The notes under the pieces: generated by a model | Told to the model about the DNA's origin: nothing | What the model saw: only the letters and a program-made list of their open reading frames with translations | The model's database searches: none | Translations under genes and position numbers: made by a program | Shown: in pieces, positions 17,063 through 25,854 of the stretch | Layout of the letters: each line of letters begins with the position of its first letter | Position numbering within the stretch: the stretch's first letter is position 1 | NCBI GenBank assembly: GCA_964432985.1 | Contig: CAYSPT010000005.1 | Coordinates: forward strand, 62,001-126,000 | From: CAYSPT01 sp964432985 | GTDB lineage: Bacteria > Muiribacteriota > CAYSPT01 | Length of the DNA: 64,000 nucleotides | Direction of reading: 5' to 3'

Positions 17063-17622
17063 GCTATAAGCTGCTTGCTTCGGTACTGGCGGTGGGGATT
17101 ATACTCTCTTTAGGGATATGGTGGAACAGCAGCGGAACGGTTGAAAAAACATGGCTTACTAACATCTTCCCTGAAGGCGACGACGATGATATTGTGGCTA
17201 CAGGCGTCGAGTTTTCCCAGGGAAGCGATACCCTGACGGCCAGTTTGTGTATCAGGGATACTGAATCGGGCAATCTTTCGCTCGAGGATGTTTTTGTTTC
17301 GTTTAAAGATAAGGAAGGGAAGCATTACACGCTGATTTCAGAAACAGGGAAGCAGGATGCTGCAACCGGGGTGGTAACGTTTGAGGGCACTGTAGTACTG
17401 ACATCTGATGAGGGGCAAAAGGTCTTTACCGATAGGCTTATTTACCGGAGGAAAGAAGGAGTGGTACGAAGTCCGGGTAAAGTCAAAATAGTCGAGAAAG
17501 GGAGCGTCACAACCGGTGATGAACTCTTCATGGATCTAAAAAAGGATATGACAAAAATACGTGGCAATGTTCGTGTGCTGCTGGAGAGGACCTCTTCGGG
17601 GTCTCAGGAGGGGAAACCGTGA
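17059..17622 (+). CDS. lptC: LPS export system protein LptC
   Basis: About 187 aa: one N-terminal membrane anchor (LLASVLAVGIILSLGIWW) and a periplasmic beta-rich region (IVATGVEFSQGSDTL, YRRKEGVVRSPGKVKIVEKG) of the LptC/OstA type. LptC links the LptBFG transporter to the periplasmic bridge LptA. I place the start at TTG 17059, which overlaps the kdsC stop as TTGA; an in-frame TTG at 17029 is the alternative. It overlaps the next gene by GTGA. The sequence is divergent, but position between kdsC and lptA and the topology support the name. Confidence 0.82.
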   Translation: MSYKLLASVLAVGIILSLGIWWNSSGTVEKTWLTNIFPEGDDDDIVATGVEFSQGSDTLTASLCIRDTESGNLSLEDVFVSFKDKEGKHYTLISETGKQDAATGVVTFEGTVVLTSDEGQKVFTDRLIYRRKEGVVRSPGKVKIVEKGSVTTGDELFMDLKKDMTKIRGNVRVLLERTSSGSQEGKP

Positions 17623-18680
17623 TGATATTTTCCATGTACCGAAGGGACCGTGTGCGCTATTTGACCATTTTTTCGGTACTCTTGCTCTTCGGCGTGCTCG
17701 GCTCGGAAGTGCTCGGCCAGGACTCTACCAAACAGGATAGTGATCCGGTTTTGATCAGGGGAAAGGTCATGTACTTCAATCCTGACGGTAGCCGGACAGT
17801 CAAGGGTGACCTGGTGATAGTCAAAGGCACATCCAGGATTACCGCCACAGAAGGAGAGTATGACGAAAAAAAGGGGCAGGCCATCGCACGGGGCAGTGTC
17901 AAAGTGACCGAGCCAGGGTCCGAGCTGACTTGTGGAGAACTCAGGTCTTTCATCGAAGAGGAACGTAATCTTGCCAGGGGACACCCCCTGTTGAAACGTA
18001 CCAGGGAGCTGGCGCAAGAAGATGGAAGCGTCCGTCGTTCCACGGTGGTTCTCAGCGCAGAAGTAATCGAGATTCTGGATGGCCGGAAATTGATTAGAGC
18101 AACGGACAGGGTGAAATTGACACAGAATGATATTACCTTGACCAAAACAGGAATTCCCGTCCCTGAAGCAGATGAGAATGTGTCAACGGTAACCTGCAAC
18201 TTCATGGAGATATTCGGAGATGGAAACAGAGTAGTTGCCAAAGGAGCAGTACAGGTTACCAGCCCTGATTTTGTTGCTACTGGAGGAAGGATCGAGTTTT
18301 TCGACGCGGACCAGAGAATGGAAATTTTCGGCGCTTCGTTCGGTGATAAAGCCAAAGCCTGGCAGAGCGTGGAAAAGGGAGAATTCGCCGAAGTTGCCCG
18401 GGGTGAGGTACATGGCCGTGGGCAGCACATCATTTATCACGGGCGGGACGAGATTCTCAATATCATCGGGAAAGCCAGAACCTGGCGGGATGGGGAACGT
18501 AATTTTGTCGAGGGAGAAAAGATCATCCACTACGTGAAAGACAACCGGACAGTAGTAATTGGCGGGGAAGGCCTGTACTATCCCGGTTCCCAGGAAGAAC
18601 CCGGCGGTGGTGAGTCAGGGCCGCCCACCGGTACCACCGGTGAAGAGCAGGAGTTTTTGGACCTGGGTATAGGGGATTAA
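17619..18680 (+). CDS. lptA: LptA/OstA-domain periplasmic LPS transport protein
   Basis: 353 aa, longer than classical LptA (about 185). It has an N-terminal signal or anchor segment (YLTIFSVLLLFGVLGSEVLGQ) and repeated OstA-type beta segments (VKGDLVIVKGTSRITATEGE, GQAIARGSVKVTEPGSEL, VVAKGAVQVTSPDFVATGG), suggesting two fused OstA modules. LptA forms the periplasmic bridge for LPS. It overlaps lptC by GTGA and is followed by lptB. The extra length may give a longer bridge (inference). Confidence 0.85.
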   Translation: MMIFSMYRRDRVRYLTIFSVLLLFGVLGSEVLGQDSTKQDSDPVLIRGKVMYFNPDGSRTVKGDLVIVKGTSRITATEGEYDEKKGQAIARGSVKVTEPGSELTCGELRSFIEEERNLARGHPLLKRTRELAQEDGSVRRSTVVLSAEVIEILDGRKLIRATDRVKLTQNDITLTKTGIPVPEADENVSTVTCNFMEIFGDGNRVVAKGAVQVTSPDFVATGGRIEFFDADQRMEIFGASFGDKAKAWQSVEKGEFAEVARGEVHGRGQHIIYHGRDEILNIIGKARTWRDGERNFVEGEKIIHYVKDNRTVVIGGEGLYYPGSQEEPGGGESGPPTGTTGEEQEFLDLGIGD

Positions 18681-18705
18681 CCTCCCGGGAGTTGGTGTCG
18701 CATAC

Positions 18706-19428
18706 ATGGAAACCCTGGCAGTAGAGCATGTGATCAAGAAATACGGCGGCCGGAATGTCGTCAATGGTGTCAGTCTCGATGTCAAGCGCGGAGAAGTCGT
18801 CGGGCTTCTGGGACCCAATGGAGCGGGTAAAACCACCACATTCTACATGATGGTCGGGCTGATACAGCCGGATTCCGGCCGGGTGCTGCTGAACGCTGAA
18901 GATATCACCCGTCAGCCCATGTACGAGCGGGCAAAGTTCAATCTCGGATATCTTCCCCAGGAACCGTCTGTTTTCAGAAAGTTGACTGTTGAGGATAATA
19001 TATTAGCCATCCTGGAATTCATCGAACCCTCTCGAAAAAAGAGGCACGCACGGTTGGAAGAACTGTTGGATGAACTAAAGATAACCAGGATAGCCAAAAC
19101 CATGGGTGATGCTCTGTCGGGAGGAGAACGTAGACGGGTTGAGATTGTTCGGGCATTGGCAACCAGACCCCGTTTCATCCTTCTCGATGAGCCGTTTGCC
19201 GGTGTCGATCCTATTGCGGTCAACGATATCCAGCAAATAATATCCATGCTCAAAAACAAGAACCTCGGTGTTCTCATTACCGATCACAATGTCAGAGAAA
19301 CCTTGAATATTACTGACAGAGCTTACATTATGAACGATGGCAAAATTCTGGTTTCGGGAGACCGTCACCATATCTCAGACAGTGTAGTTGCGCGCAAGAT
19401 CTATCTGGGGGAAAAATTCTCGCTTTAA
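18706..19428 (+). CDS. lptB: LPS export ABC transporter ATPase LptB
   Basis: A 240-aa ABC ATPase with Walker A LLGPNGAGKTTTFYMM, Q-loop GYLPQEPSVF, signature LSGGERRRVEIVRAL, Walker B FILLDEPFAGVDPI and H-loop ITDHNV. The GYLPQEPSVFRKLTVEDN stretch is typical of LptB. It powers extraction of LPS from the inner membrane with LptF/LptG, which are not found in this window. The Shine-Dalgarno is poor for the ATG at 18706 (GGGAG is 15 bp away). Confidence 0.95.
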   Translation: METLAVEHVIKKYGGRNVVNGVSLDVKRGEVVGLLGPNGAGKTTTFYMMVGLIQPDSGRVLLNAEDITRQPMYERAKFNLGYLPQEPSVFRKLTVEDNILAILEFIEPSRKKRHARLEELLDELKITRIAKTMGDALSGGERRRVEIVRALATRPRFILLDEPFAGVDPIAVNDIQQIISMLKNKNLGVLITDHNVRETLNITDRAYIMNDGKILVSGDRHHISDSVVARKIYLGEKFSL

Positions 19429-19446
19429 GGCGAAGAAGGACAGGCA

Positions 19447-20928
19447 ATGATCAACATTCTCGGACTGATGATTCTGGCGGGACTCGTTGCTCTTCTTGGC
19501 GATGTACTGGGTCGGAAGATGGGCCGGAAGAGACTGACTATACTGCACCTGCGTCCGAAAACCACCGCCACTCTGGGAACGGTCCTGATGGGGATGTTCA
19601 TCACTGTGGTCACCATTGGGATTTTCGCTCTGCTCAACCAGAATGTGTACGATGCTCTCTTCAGAGTGCAAAAATTGAAAAATGAAATATACGGGTATCA
19701 GAATGAAGTAACCGAGTTGAGAAAAGATCTGCAGAACCTTTCCGATGCCAAGCAACAGTTGACCGAAACCAAGGAGCGGTTGACCGGGATGATCGATCAG
19801 TACGTAGAAGAAAAGAAGGCCCTCAAAGAGCAGGTAACCGACCTGCGCGGCCGCTTGCTGTCACTAGAAGAGCAACTGGGTTCTCTGGAAAAGCAGCTCA
19901 AGCAGCGTGAAGATGAATACAACAAACTTGAGACCACCAACGAAGGTCTCAAAGAATCAATCGAGGAGCTGCGGCTTCGCGTTACAAGCCTGTCCGAGGA
20001 GCGGGACAGGCGTATCGCTGAAATCCAACAGCTGCGCAAAGATATAGAGAAGAAAGAGCGCGCTCACCTGGTGTTTCGTGCCGGAGCACCTATCATCGAA
20101 AGGGTAATTGCCCCCAAGAACGGGGCTGAAGAAGCTATCGGTCAGGTAAGGACAATCGTGGAGGACGTGCATTCTCTGGCGCGGTCGCGTGGAGCAGAGA
20201 TCAGGGATTTTCCGAAATTCTGGGCGGACAACGAAGAAAAGCTGAAGGTTCTGGCCGTAAAGCTTGCCGAAGAGTACGCGAAGGCGCGCACCAGCATTGT
20301 GGTGGGGGTAATTAGTGCTGAAAATATCTTCAAGGGCGACCAGCTGGTTGTGGAAATCAAGTGGCTTCACAACGAGCTGCTTCATGAGAAAGGCAAGGAT
20401 CTCTGGTCGTTTCGCATTGACGCCGGAAAAGCCAGGGAAGCCATCGTTTCCCTGGTTGAATACGAGATCAACAGGTTTGGTGAGGAGGCCTATAAAAAGG
20501 GGCGTTTGAGTACTTCCCCGGGAGTTGACCGGTTGGTAATCTTCGATGCCGTAAACGAGATACACGAGTTTGCCACGGCGGTTGACGTGGTCATTATCGC
20601 TGCTGATAACATCTATGTCTCCGGGCCGGTGAAGATTGCTTTTTCATTGACACCTGTTGAGGAAGAACCGCTATTCACGGAACCATCCGGGGTAACCGTG
20701 GAGATCGGGCACGAAGCACTTCTCGGCTCCACCCTTGAAGCGGATGCGCCAGTCGGATCAACCCTGGAAGCCCAAACTTCTCATCCAGCTGAAACCGGTT
20801 TTACTGAGTCAGCCCCGCTAACAGCAGAAGCCGTTCCGGCAGAAGAGGTCACCGTAGAGAGTGATAACCCGGAGTTACCCTCACTTCCCGAAACCGGGTC
20901 TGTGGTCGGGGAGGATAACACGCCGTGA
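19447..20928 (+). CDS. DUF3084-type membrane/coiled-coil protein
   Basis: 493 aa. The N-terminus has two membrane helices separated by a basic loop (ILGLMILAGLVALLGDVLGR, then GTVLMGMFITVVTIGIFALL), then a coiled coil (about 75-205, rich in Glu/Lys/Leu) and a C-terminal globular part beginning HLVFRAGAPIIERVIAP, as in DUF3084 proteins. The last 60 residues are Pro/Glu/Ser-rich. The family is of unknown function; the position between lptB and a WecA-type gene suggests an envelope role. ATG start with AAGAAGGA upstream; GTGA overlap with the next gene. Confidence 0.8.
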   Translation: MINILGLMILAGLVALLGDVLGRKMGRKRLTILHLRPKTTATLGTVLMGMFITVVTIGIFALLNQNVYDALFRVQKLKNEIYGYQNEVTELRKDLQNLSDAKQQLTETKERLTGMIDQYVEEKKALKEQVTDLRGRLLSLEEQLGSLEKQLKQREDEYNKLETTNEGLKESIEELRLRVTSLSEERDRRIAEIQQLRKDIEKKERAHLVFRAGAPIIERVIAPKNGAEEAIGQVRTIVEDVHSLARSRGAEIRDFPKFWADNEEKLKVLAVKLAEEYAKARTSIVVGVISAENIFKGDQLVVEIKWLHNELLHEKGKDLWSFRIDAGKAREAIVSLVEYEINRFGEEAYKKGRLSTSPGVDRLVIFDAVNEIHEFATAVDVVIIAADNIYVSGPVKIAFSLTPVEEEPLFTEPSGVTVEIGHEALLGSTLEADAPVGSTLEAQTSHPAETGFTESAPLTAEAVPAEEVTVESDNPELPSLPETGSVVGEDNTP

Positions 20929-22007
20929 TAGACGGATTTCTCTCAATTGGAAACACGTTTTCTATTTCTATCGCGAGTATGCTCGGTATCGCTTTTCTGT
21001 CCACGTTGGTTTTTACTCCGGTTATGAGAAAGCTGGCTTTGATGTGGGGAATTTTCGATCATCCCAACAGACGTAAAATGCATTCCCGTCCTGTACCGTA
21101 TTTCGGCGGAGTGGCCATGTTCTGCGGTTTTTTCCTGGCCCTGGCGCTTCTCGCCGGCTGGGACAACCATCTTACTGGTTTTGCTCTGGGGGCTTTGATC
21201 ATGCTGGTGGTGGGAATGATCGATGATCTTATCAGTATTTCACCGGTATTCAAACTGCTCGGGCAAACGGTGGCCGCTCTGGTAATGGTGTCTTTTGGGG
21301 TGAGAATCGAGTACATTTCAAATTTCCTCCGTGGGACCGGTGTGATATACCTGGGTATCTGGAGTATCCCGATTACCGTTTCCTGGCTGGTGATGGTCAC
21401 TAACACGGTAAATCTGATTGATGGGCTGGATGGACTGGCTGCAGGTGTGTCTGTCATCGCCTCCGTTACGTTGCTCATAGTCGGAATACTGGATAATCAA
21501 GTTCCCTTGATTCTCCTGTTGACTGCCGGGCTGGCTGGCGCTTCAGGTGCTTTTCTTTTTTTTAACTTTTATCCCGCCTCTATTTTTATGGGAGATTCGG
21601 GCAGCCTGTTCCTGGGATTTTCCCTGGCCACGGTTGGTGTCATGGGCGCCCTGAAGGGAGCGACAATTGCCACGCTGGTTATTCCCGTCCTGGCTCTCGG
21701 CGTCCCTATTTACGACACGGCTCTGGCCATTTTCAGGCGCGGTGCGGCCGGCACGCAGGTTTTCAAGCCTGATAAGGAGCACTTTCACCATCGAATTATG
21801 GCGCTGGGATTCACGCAAACTCAGACAGTCCTATTTATTTACGGCATCAGTGCCATCCTGGGCATGTGCGCGGTTTATCTGACCACAATCAACGATGCCA
21901 GCAGCTTGATAGTATTGACTTTTATAGGTTTGCTATTTATTATTGGAACTGATCAAATAACGCGCCGTATCAAGTATCGTCAGCGGCGTACCAGAGGAGA
22001 TAGGTGA
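20925..22007 (+). CDS. WecA/TagO-type undecaprenyl-phosphate sugar-1-phosphate transferase
   Basis: A 360-aa integral membrane enzyme with about ten hydrophobic segments. Family motifs are present: FDHPNRRKMHSRPVPYFGG, the metal-binding GMIDDL, NLIDGLDGLAAG, FMGDSGSLFLGF and the WecA-type cytoplasmic HFHHRIMALGF. It transfers HexNAc-1-phosphate from a UDP-sugar to undecaprenyl phosphate, starting O-antigen or another surface glycan. The HFHHR motif distinguishes it from MraY. GTG start overlapping the previous stop. Confidence 0.92.
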   Translation: MIDGFLSIGNTFSISIASMLGIAFLSTLVFTPVMRKLALMWGIFDHPNRRKMHSRPVPYFGGVAMFCGFFLALALLAGWDNHLTGFALGALIMLVVGMIDDLISISPVFKLLGQTVAALVMVSFGVRIEYISNFLRGTGVIYLGIWSIPITVSWLVMVTNTVNLIDGLDGLAAGVSVIASVTLLIVGILDNQVPLILLLTAGLAGASGAFLFFNFYPASIFMGDSGSLFLGFSLATVGVMGALKGATIATLVIPVLALGVPIYDTALAIFRRGAAGTQVFKPDKEHFHHRIMALGFTQTQTVLFIYGISAILGMCAVYLTTINDASSLIVLTFIGLLFIIGTDQITRRIKYRQRRTRGDR

Positions 22008-23174
22008 ATGGATGCGCTCCAGGAAGATGTTTTAAAAAAGCTGGCTGCAGCATCATCACGCGGCCGTCTTTCCCATGCCTATCTTCTGGTGGGCCCGGCC
22101 AATAAATTGGACCTGGCCCTTTTCATGGCTCAAACGATTTGCTGTACCGGCCAGGGAGATTACCCGTGTGGTGACTGCCGGTCATGCCGCAGAATACAGA
22201 GTTACAGCCATCCGGACGTTACCCTCTGGTTCTGGGAGCAAATTGGAAAACAGATAGATGAAGTCCGTCTTATCCAGAGTGAAGCAGCGCTCGCTCCCCG
22301 GGAAGCACCGCGGCGGATTTATATTCTGGCGGATGCTCACCGGATGAATTCGGCATCCGCTAACTGCCTTCTCAAAACACTGGAAGAAGCTCCCGGGCAC
22401 GCCATGTTCATACTGATGGCTCCGAATGTTTTTACACTGCTTCCCACTATCGTGTCCCGCTGTCAGAAACTGTATGTTCCCGAAATTGCCCGGGATATAG
22501 ACGAAGCGGCGCCCTGGGATGGAGACACCGGTTCTTTACAGCTTCTGTTTAAAAGTGAGTGCCGGGAGATAATGAAAATACTTATCGAACGCTGGCCGGT
22601 AGGACTGGGAGAACTGGAAGGAATGCTTGGCAGTTCCAGGGATGAAAGGCTTGAAAGAGAACGAAAGCTTCTGGTAGGCTTGTTTTCTTCGCTGCCGGAC
22701 CAGGATCTTTTTACCCTGACCTGCTGGGCGGATTCGCTTTCCATGGCAATCCGGGAGCACGGAAAGTTTGTATCAGCTCTCCAGAACTGGGAGCTTGTCA
22801 ACGAAGAGATCAACCGCCGGGATCTATCCGTGGATGAAATGATTAATGCTATTTCCAATGCCAGCCCCAAAAAAGAAAACCGGCGGGGCTCCAAGAAAGA
22901 AGCCCGGCGAAGCCCCATGAAAGAAGCCCGGCGAAGTCAACGGAGAGAAGTCGAGGAATTAATCCGTTTTTCGGGACATGTCGTCTCAGACAGGGTTCAT
23001 AAAGGTTATCTGCCGGTTTCGAAAATGCAGAAATGGATGGATTCCTTTACGGAAATCCGACAGTGGATCGCTCGGAATCTCGAAATAACACTCATCCTGG
23101 AAACATCGTTTTTCCGGCTGGCTAAAATATTCAAATTGGAGAACTCACGAACCATTCGGGTTCAGGGAGTATGA
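22008..23174 (+). CDS. holB: DNA polymerase III delta-prime subunit
   Basis: A 388-aa clamp-loader subunit. N-terminal AAA-like domain with a degenerate P-loop (YLLVGPANKLDLALF, no GKT), as usual for delta-prime, the four-Cys zinc module in CCTGQGDYPCGDCRSC, and the SRC motif region TIVSRCQKLYV; NCLLKTLEEAPGHAMFIL is highly typical. Residues about 285-310 contain a basic 8-residue repeat (KEARRSPM) from a 24-bp tandem repeat. It begins directly after the WecA-type gene and is followed by ricT, a pairing common in many bacteria. Confidence 0.92.
   Translation: MDALQEDVLKKLAAASSRGRLSHAYLLVGPANKLDLALFMAQTICCTGQGDYPCGDCRSCRRIQSYSHPDVTLWFWEQIGKQIDEVRLIQSEAALAPREAPRRIYILADAHRMNSASANCLLKTLEEAPGHAMFILMAPNVFTLLPTIVSRCQKLYVPEIARDIDEAAPWDGDTGSLQLLFKSECREIMKILIERWPVGLGELEGMLGSSRDERLERERKLLVGLFSSLPDQDLFTLTCWADSLSMAIREHGKFVSALQNWELVNEEINRRDLSVDEMINAISNASPKKENRRGSKKEARRSPMKEARRSQRREVEELIRFSGHVVSDRVHKGYLPVSKMQKWMDSFTEIRQWIARNLEITLILETSFFRLAKIFKLENSRTIRVQGV
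22876..22944 (+). repeat. In-frame 24-bp repeat in holB
   Basis: About three 24-bp units encode KENRRGSK, KEARRSPM and KEARRSQR. The last two nucleotide copies share gaaagaagcccggcga. This adds a basic insertion to the C-terminal half of delta-prime. Confidence 0.8.
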
Positions 23175-23245
23175 TTGCATACTAGTATAAAGGCATACTA
23201 GTATAAAGGCATACGAGTATAGCTACATACTTAGGGAGTATGTTC
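23164..23245 (+). repeat. 16-bp tandem repeats with palindromes in the holB-ricT junction
   Basis: gcatactagtataaag occurs twice exactly (23177-23192, 23193-23208), then as a variant (23209-23224). Each of the exact copies contains the 10-bp palindrome atactagtat. The block is bracketed by agggagtatg at 23164 (holB tail) and 23233, and the second copy supplies the Shine-Dalgarno of ricT. Confidence 0.85.
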
Positions 23246-23247
23246 GC

Positions 23248-24054
23248 ATGATCAAGCTATTTGGTGTGAGATTTGAAACAGTAGGTAAAATCATTTTTTT
23301 CAGAGATCCCGGCCTCGATCTCAAGGTTGGAGATCCCTGTATAGTCAAGACGTTGAAAGGTGAAGAGTTCGGCCGGGTTGTGCTGGTGGGTGACGGTTCT
23401 TCTCTTGAAGATTACAACTTCATCGGAGAGCTTATGAGAAAAGCTAATGAGGATGACAAGTATCTGGAAAAGGAAAACCGTGAACTAGAAGCTGAAGCTT
23501 TTACCCAGGCGGAGAAAAGGATAGAAGAAATGAGACTTCCGATGAAGCTTCTCCGGGTAAAATATCTCTTTGATCGGAATCACATCATATTCTTTTTCCG
23601 GGCGGGTGAAAAAGTCGATTTTCGTGAACTGGTCAAACACCTTTCGAAAAGACTAAAAGCACGAATTGAAATGCGACAAATCGGGGTTCGTGACGAGGCA
23701 AAAATGCTTGGCGGACTGGGATCATGCGGTAGAGAGACATGCTGTTCCACGTTTCTCTGCGGCTTTGATTCTGTAGCAATAAAAATGGCCAAAGAACAAG
23801 GTTTGTCATTGAATCCGACCAAGATTTCCGGTCTGTGCGGCCGTCTCATGTGTTGTCTACGGTACGAAAACAATATGTACGTACAGACAAAAAGAGGATT
23901 GCCCAAGTTGAACAGTACAGTTAAAATAAATGGCCGGCTCGGGAAACTCCAGAGAGTTGACGTACTCAACGAGCAGGTAACGGTGTTGTTTGAAGAAGGG
24001 GAAAGGGAGACGTTTACTATTAACGACTTCTGTATATTGCTGAGAGGTTCGTGA
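23248..24054 (+). CDS. ricT: PSP1-domain protein RicT (YaaT)
   Basis: A 268-aa cytosolic protein of the PSP1/RicT family. It has the characteristic Cys-rich core LGGLGSCGRETCCSTFLC and SGLCGRLMCCLRYE, and DRNHIIFFFRAGEKVDFREL before it. In Bacillus, RicT works with RicA and RicF as an Fe-S complex that affects RNase Y-dependent mRNA processing; in other phyla its role is less clear. AGGGAG Shine-Dalgarno 9 bp before the ATG. It directly follows holB, as in many genomes. Confidence 0.93.
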   Translation: MIKLFGVRFETVGKIIFFRDPGLDLKVGDPCIVKTLKGEEFGRVVLVGDGSSLEDYNFIGELMRKANEDDKYLEKENRELEAEAFTQAEKRIEEMRLPMKLLRVKYLFDRNHIIFFFRAGEKVDFRELVKHLSKRLKARIEMRQIGVRDEAKMLGGLGSCGRETCCSTFLCGFDSVAIKMAKEQGLSLNPTKISGLCGRLMCCLRYENNMYVQTKRGLPKLNSTVKINGRLGKLQRVDVLNEQVTVLFEEGERETFTINDFCILLRGS

Positions 24055-24070
24055 AGGAGGTTTCATAACG

Positions 24071-24871
24071 GTGGGAAGGATCGGGCTGATCGCCGGGTAT
24101 GGTAAGTTACCGATCGCCTTTGCACAAGCCGCTGCCAGACAGAGTATGGATGTGGTTGCGGTGGGGATCGTTGACGAAGCCAGTCCGGATCTGGAAAAGT
24201 ATGTGGATAAACTTTACTGGATACCTGTTGGTAAGCTTAATGACATAATTGACACGTTTATCAAGGAGGGTGTGAAGGAGGTGGTCATGGCCGGCGCGAT
24301 AACCAAGACGGTCATGTTCACCGGCATCGAGGTAGATGAGAGGGTATTGAAAATCTTACGTTCTCTCGATGACCGAAACGACGACTCACTCCTGGTGGCA
24401 GTTGCCAATGAGCTGGCACTGGAGGGTATCATCGTCAGGGATTCAACCACGTATCTTGGTTGTCTGCTTCCTGAAGAGGGATGTTTAACCAGTAAAGTGC
24501 CAACAGATGTCGAGTGGTCTGATATCAAGTTCGGGATGAAGATGGCTAAGTGTATTGGCGACCTGAATATCGGACAGACTGTTGTGGTCAAGGGTCTCGT
24601 TGTTCTGGCTGTGGAAGCCATTGAAGGAACAGACGAAGCCATCCGTCGAGGAGCAACACTCGGTGGCCCTGGAGTGATAGTGGCGAAAGTCACAAAACCG
24701 AAACAGGACCTGCGGTTTGACCTACCTGCTATTGGTGTTACCACGATAGAAGTCATGGCGGAATCAGGCGCCAGCGTACTGGCTATTGAATCGGGTAAAA
24801 CCATTATCCTGGACCGTGAAGAGCTAATAGACCTGGCCAATTCTAGAGGAATATCGATTGTTGCCATGTGA
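24071..24871 (+). CDS. lpxI: UDP-2,3-diacylglucosamine pyrophosphatase LpxI
   Basis: A 266-aa member of the LpxI (DUF1009) family that hydrolyses UDP-2,3-diacylglucosamine to lipid X and UMP. It is the alternative to LpxH found in many non-enteric diderms. Family features: RIGLIAGYGKLPIAFAQAA at the N-terminus, EVVMAGAITKTVMF, LDDRNDDSLLVAVANELALE and the C-terminal PAIGVTTIEVMAESGASVLA. GTG start with AAGGAGG 10 bp upstream. It lies in a lipid A block with the Gfo/Idh gene, lpxB and msbA. Confidence 0.95.
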   Translation: MGRIGLIAGYGKLPIAFAQAAARQSMDVVAVGIVDEASPDLEKYVDKLYWIPVGKLNDIIDTFIKEGVKEVVMAGAITKTVMFTGIEVDERVLKILRSLDDRNDDSLLVAVANELALEGIIVRDSTTYLGCLLPEEGCLTSKVPTDVEWSDIKFGMKMAKCIGDLNIGQTVVVKGLVVLAVEAIEGTDEAIRRGATLGGPGVIVAKVTKPKQDLRFDLPAIGVTTIEVMAESGASVLAIESGKTIILDREELIDLANSRGISIVAM

Positions 24872-24913
24872 TACAAGCACTTGGCAACGTTCTAAGGAGG
24901 CAAACACTAAGAA

Positions 24914-25846
24914 ATGGATGAAAAATTACGCGTAGGAGTTGTGGGTGTCGGTCACCTCGGACGACAACACTTGCGTGTTTACAATGAGATGCATGATATC
25001 GAGGTGGCTGGTCTGGCAGATGTTTCACAAGATGTAGTCAAGCAGTACACTGAGCAGTACGGGGTATTCGGGACTACCGATTACCGTGAACTCATCGGGA
25101 ATGTCGATGCCGTGAGTGTTGTCGTTCCGACGGCCCTTCATCATCAAGTGGCGTCTGATTTTCTCGATGCTCAGGTTCAAGTACTGGTTGAGAAACCGGT
25201 TACCCGGACGCTTAAGGAAGCGGAAGATCTGCTGTCCCGTGCCCGCCAAAATGGCGTCATCATGCAAGTCGGACATGTTGAACGATTTAACAGTGCCGTT
25301 CTCATGGTAAAAAAGGATGTCAACAATCCTCGTTACATCGAGTCTCAGAGGCTCGGTCCGTTCCCCGGGAGAAGCACTGATGTAGGGGTCGTTCTCGACC
25401 TCATGATTCACGATATTGATATAGTACTCTCTCTGGTTGATTCCCCTATCGAGAGAATTACCGCTATCGGAATACCGGTCATTTCCAAGTATGAAGATAT
25501 TGCTAATGCTCACGTTCTTTTTAAAAACGGATGCATCGCAAATATCACCGCGAGCCGGATTACAAAAGAGCGGGTGAGAAAGCTCCGGATTTTCCAGGAG
25601 GAAAGGTATTACTCTCTCGATTACGCTAATCAGGAGTTTACCGTTCAACGCAAGACCGTTGACAACGAAATAGTCAGTGAACAGCCTGATGTACCCAAAA
25701 ACGAGCCGCTCAAGCTGGAACTCATGCATTTCATTGACTGTATACGCCAGGGGAAGAAGCCAATAGTCTCGGGAGAGCAGGGGCGTGACGCTCTGGAAAT
25801 AGCCCTTCAGATTGTTGACCAGGTCAAAAAGGAGCACGGCGAGTAG
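24914..25846 (+). CDS. Gfo/Idh/MocA-family oxidoreductase in the lipid A cluster
   Basis: 310 aa, NAD(P)-dependent sugar oxidoreductase family. Rossmann motif VGVVGVGHLGRQHLRVY, substrate region EKPVTRTLKEAEDLL, and the catalytic-loop region VLDLMIHDIDIVLSLV with the conserved His. Its position between lpxI and lpxB suggests it modifies a lipid A precursor sugar. GnnA, which oxidises UDP-GlcNAc at C3 for 3-amino lipid A, belongs to this family, but no GnnB-type aminotransferase is visible here. Strong AAGGAGG upstream. Substrate unproven. Confidence 0.88.
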   Translation: MDEKLRVGVVGVGHLGRQHLRVYNEMHDIEVAGLADVSQDVVKQYTEQYGVFGTTDYRELIGNVDAVSVVVPTALHHQVASDFLDAQVQVLVEKPVTRTLKEAEDLLSRARQNGVIMQVGHVERFNSAVLMVKKDVNNPRYIESQRLGPFPGRSTDVGVVLDLMIHDIDIVLSLVDSPIERITAIGIPVISKYEDIANAHVLFKNGCIANITASRITKERVRKLRIFQEERYYSLDYANQEFTVQRKTVDNEIVSEQPDVPKNEPLKLELMHFIDCIRQGKKPIVSGEQGRDALEIALQIVDQVKKEHGE

Positions 25847-25854
25847 GAGTAAGA

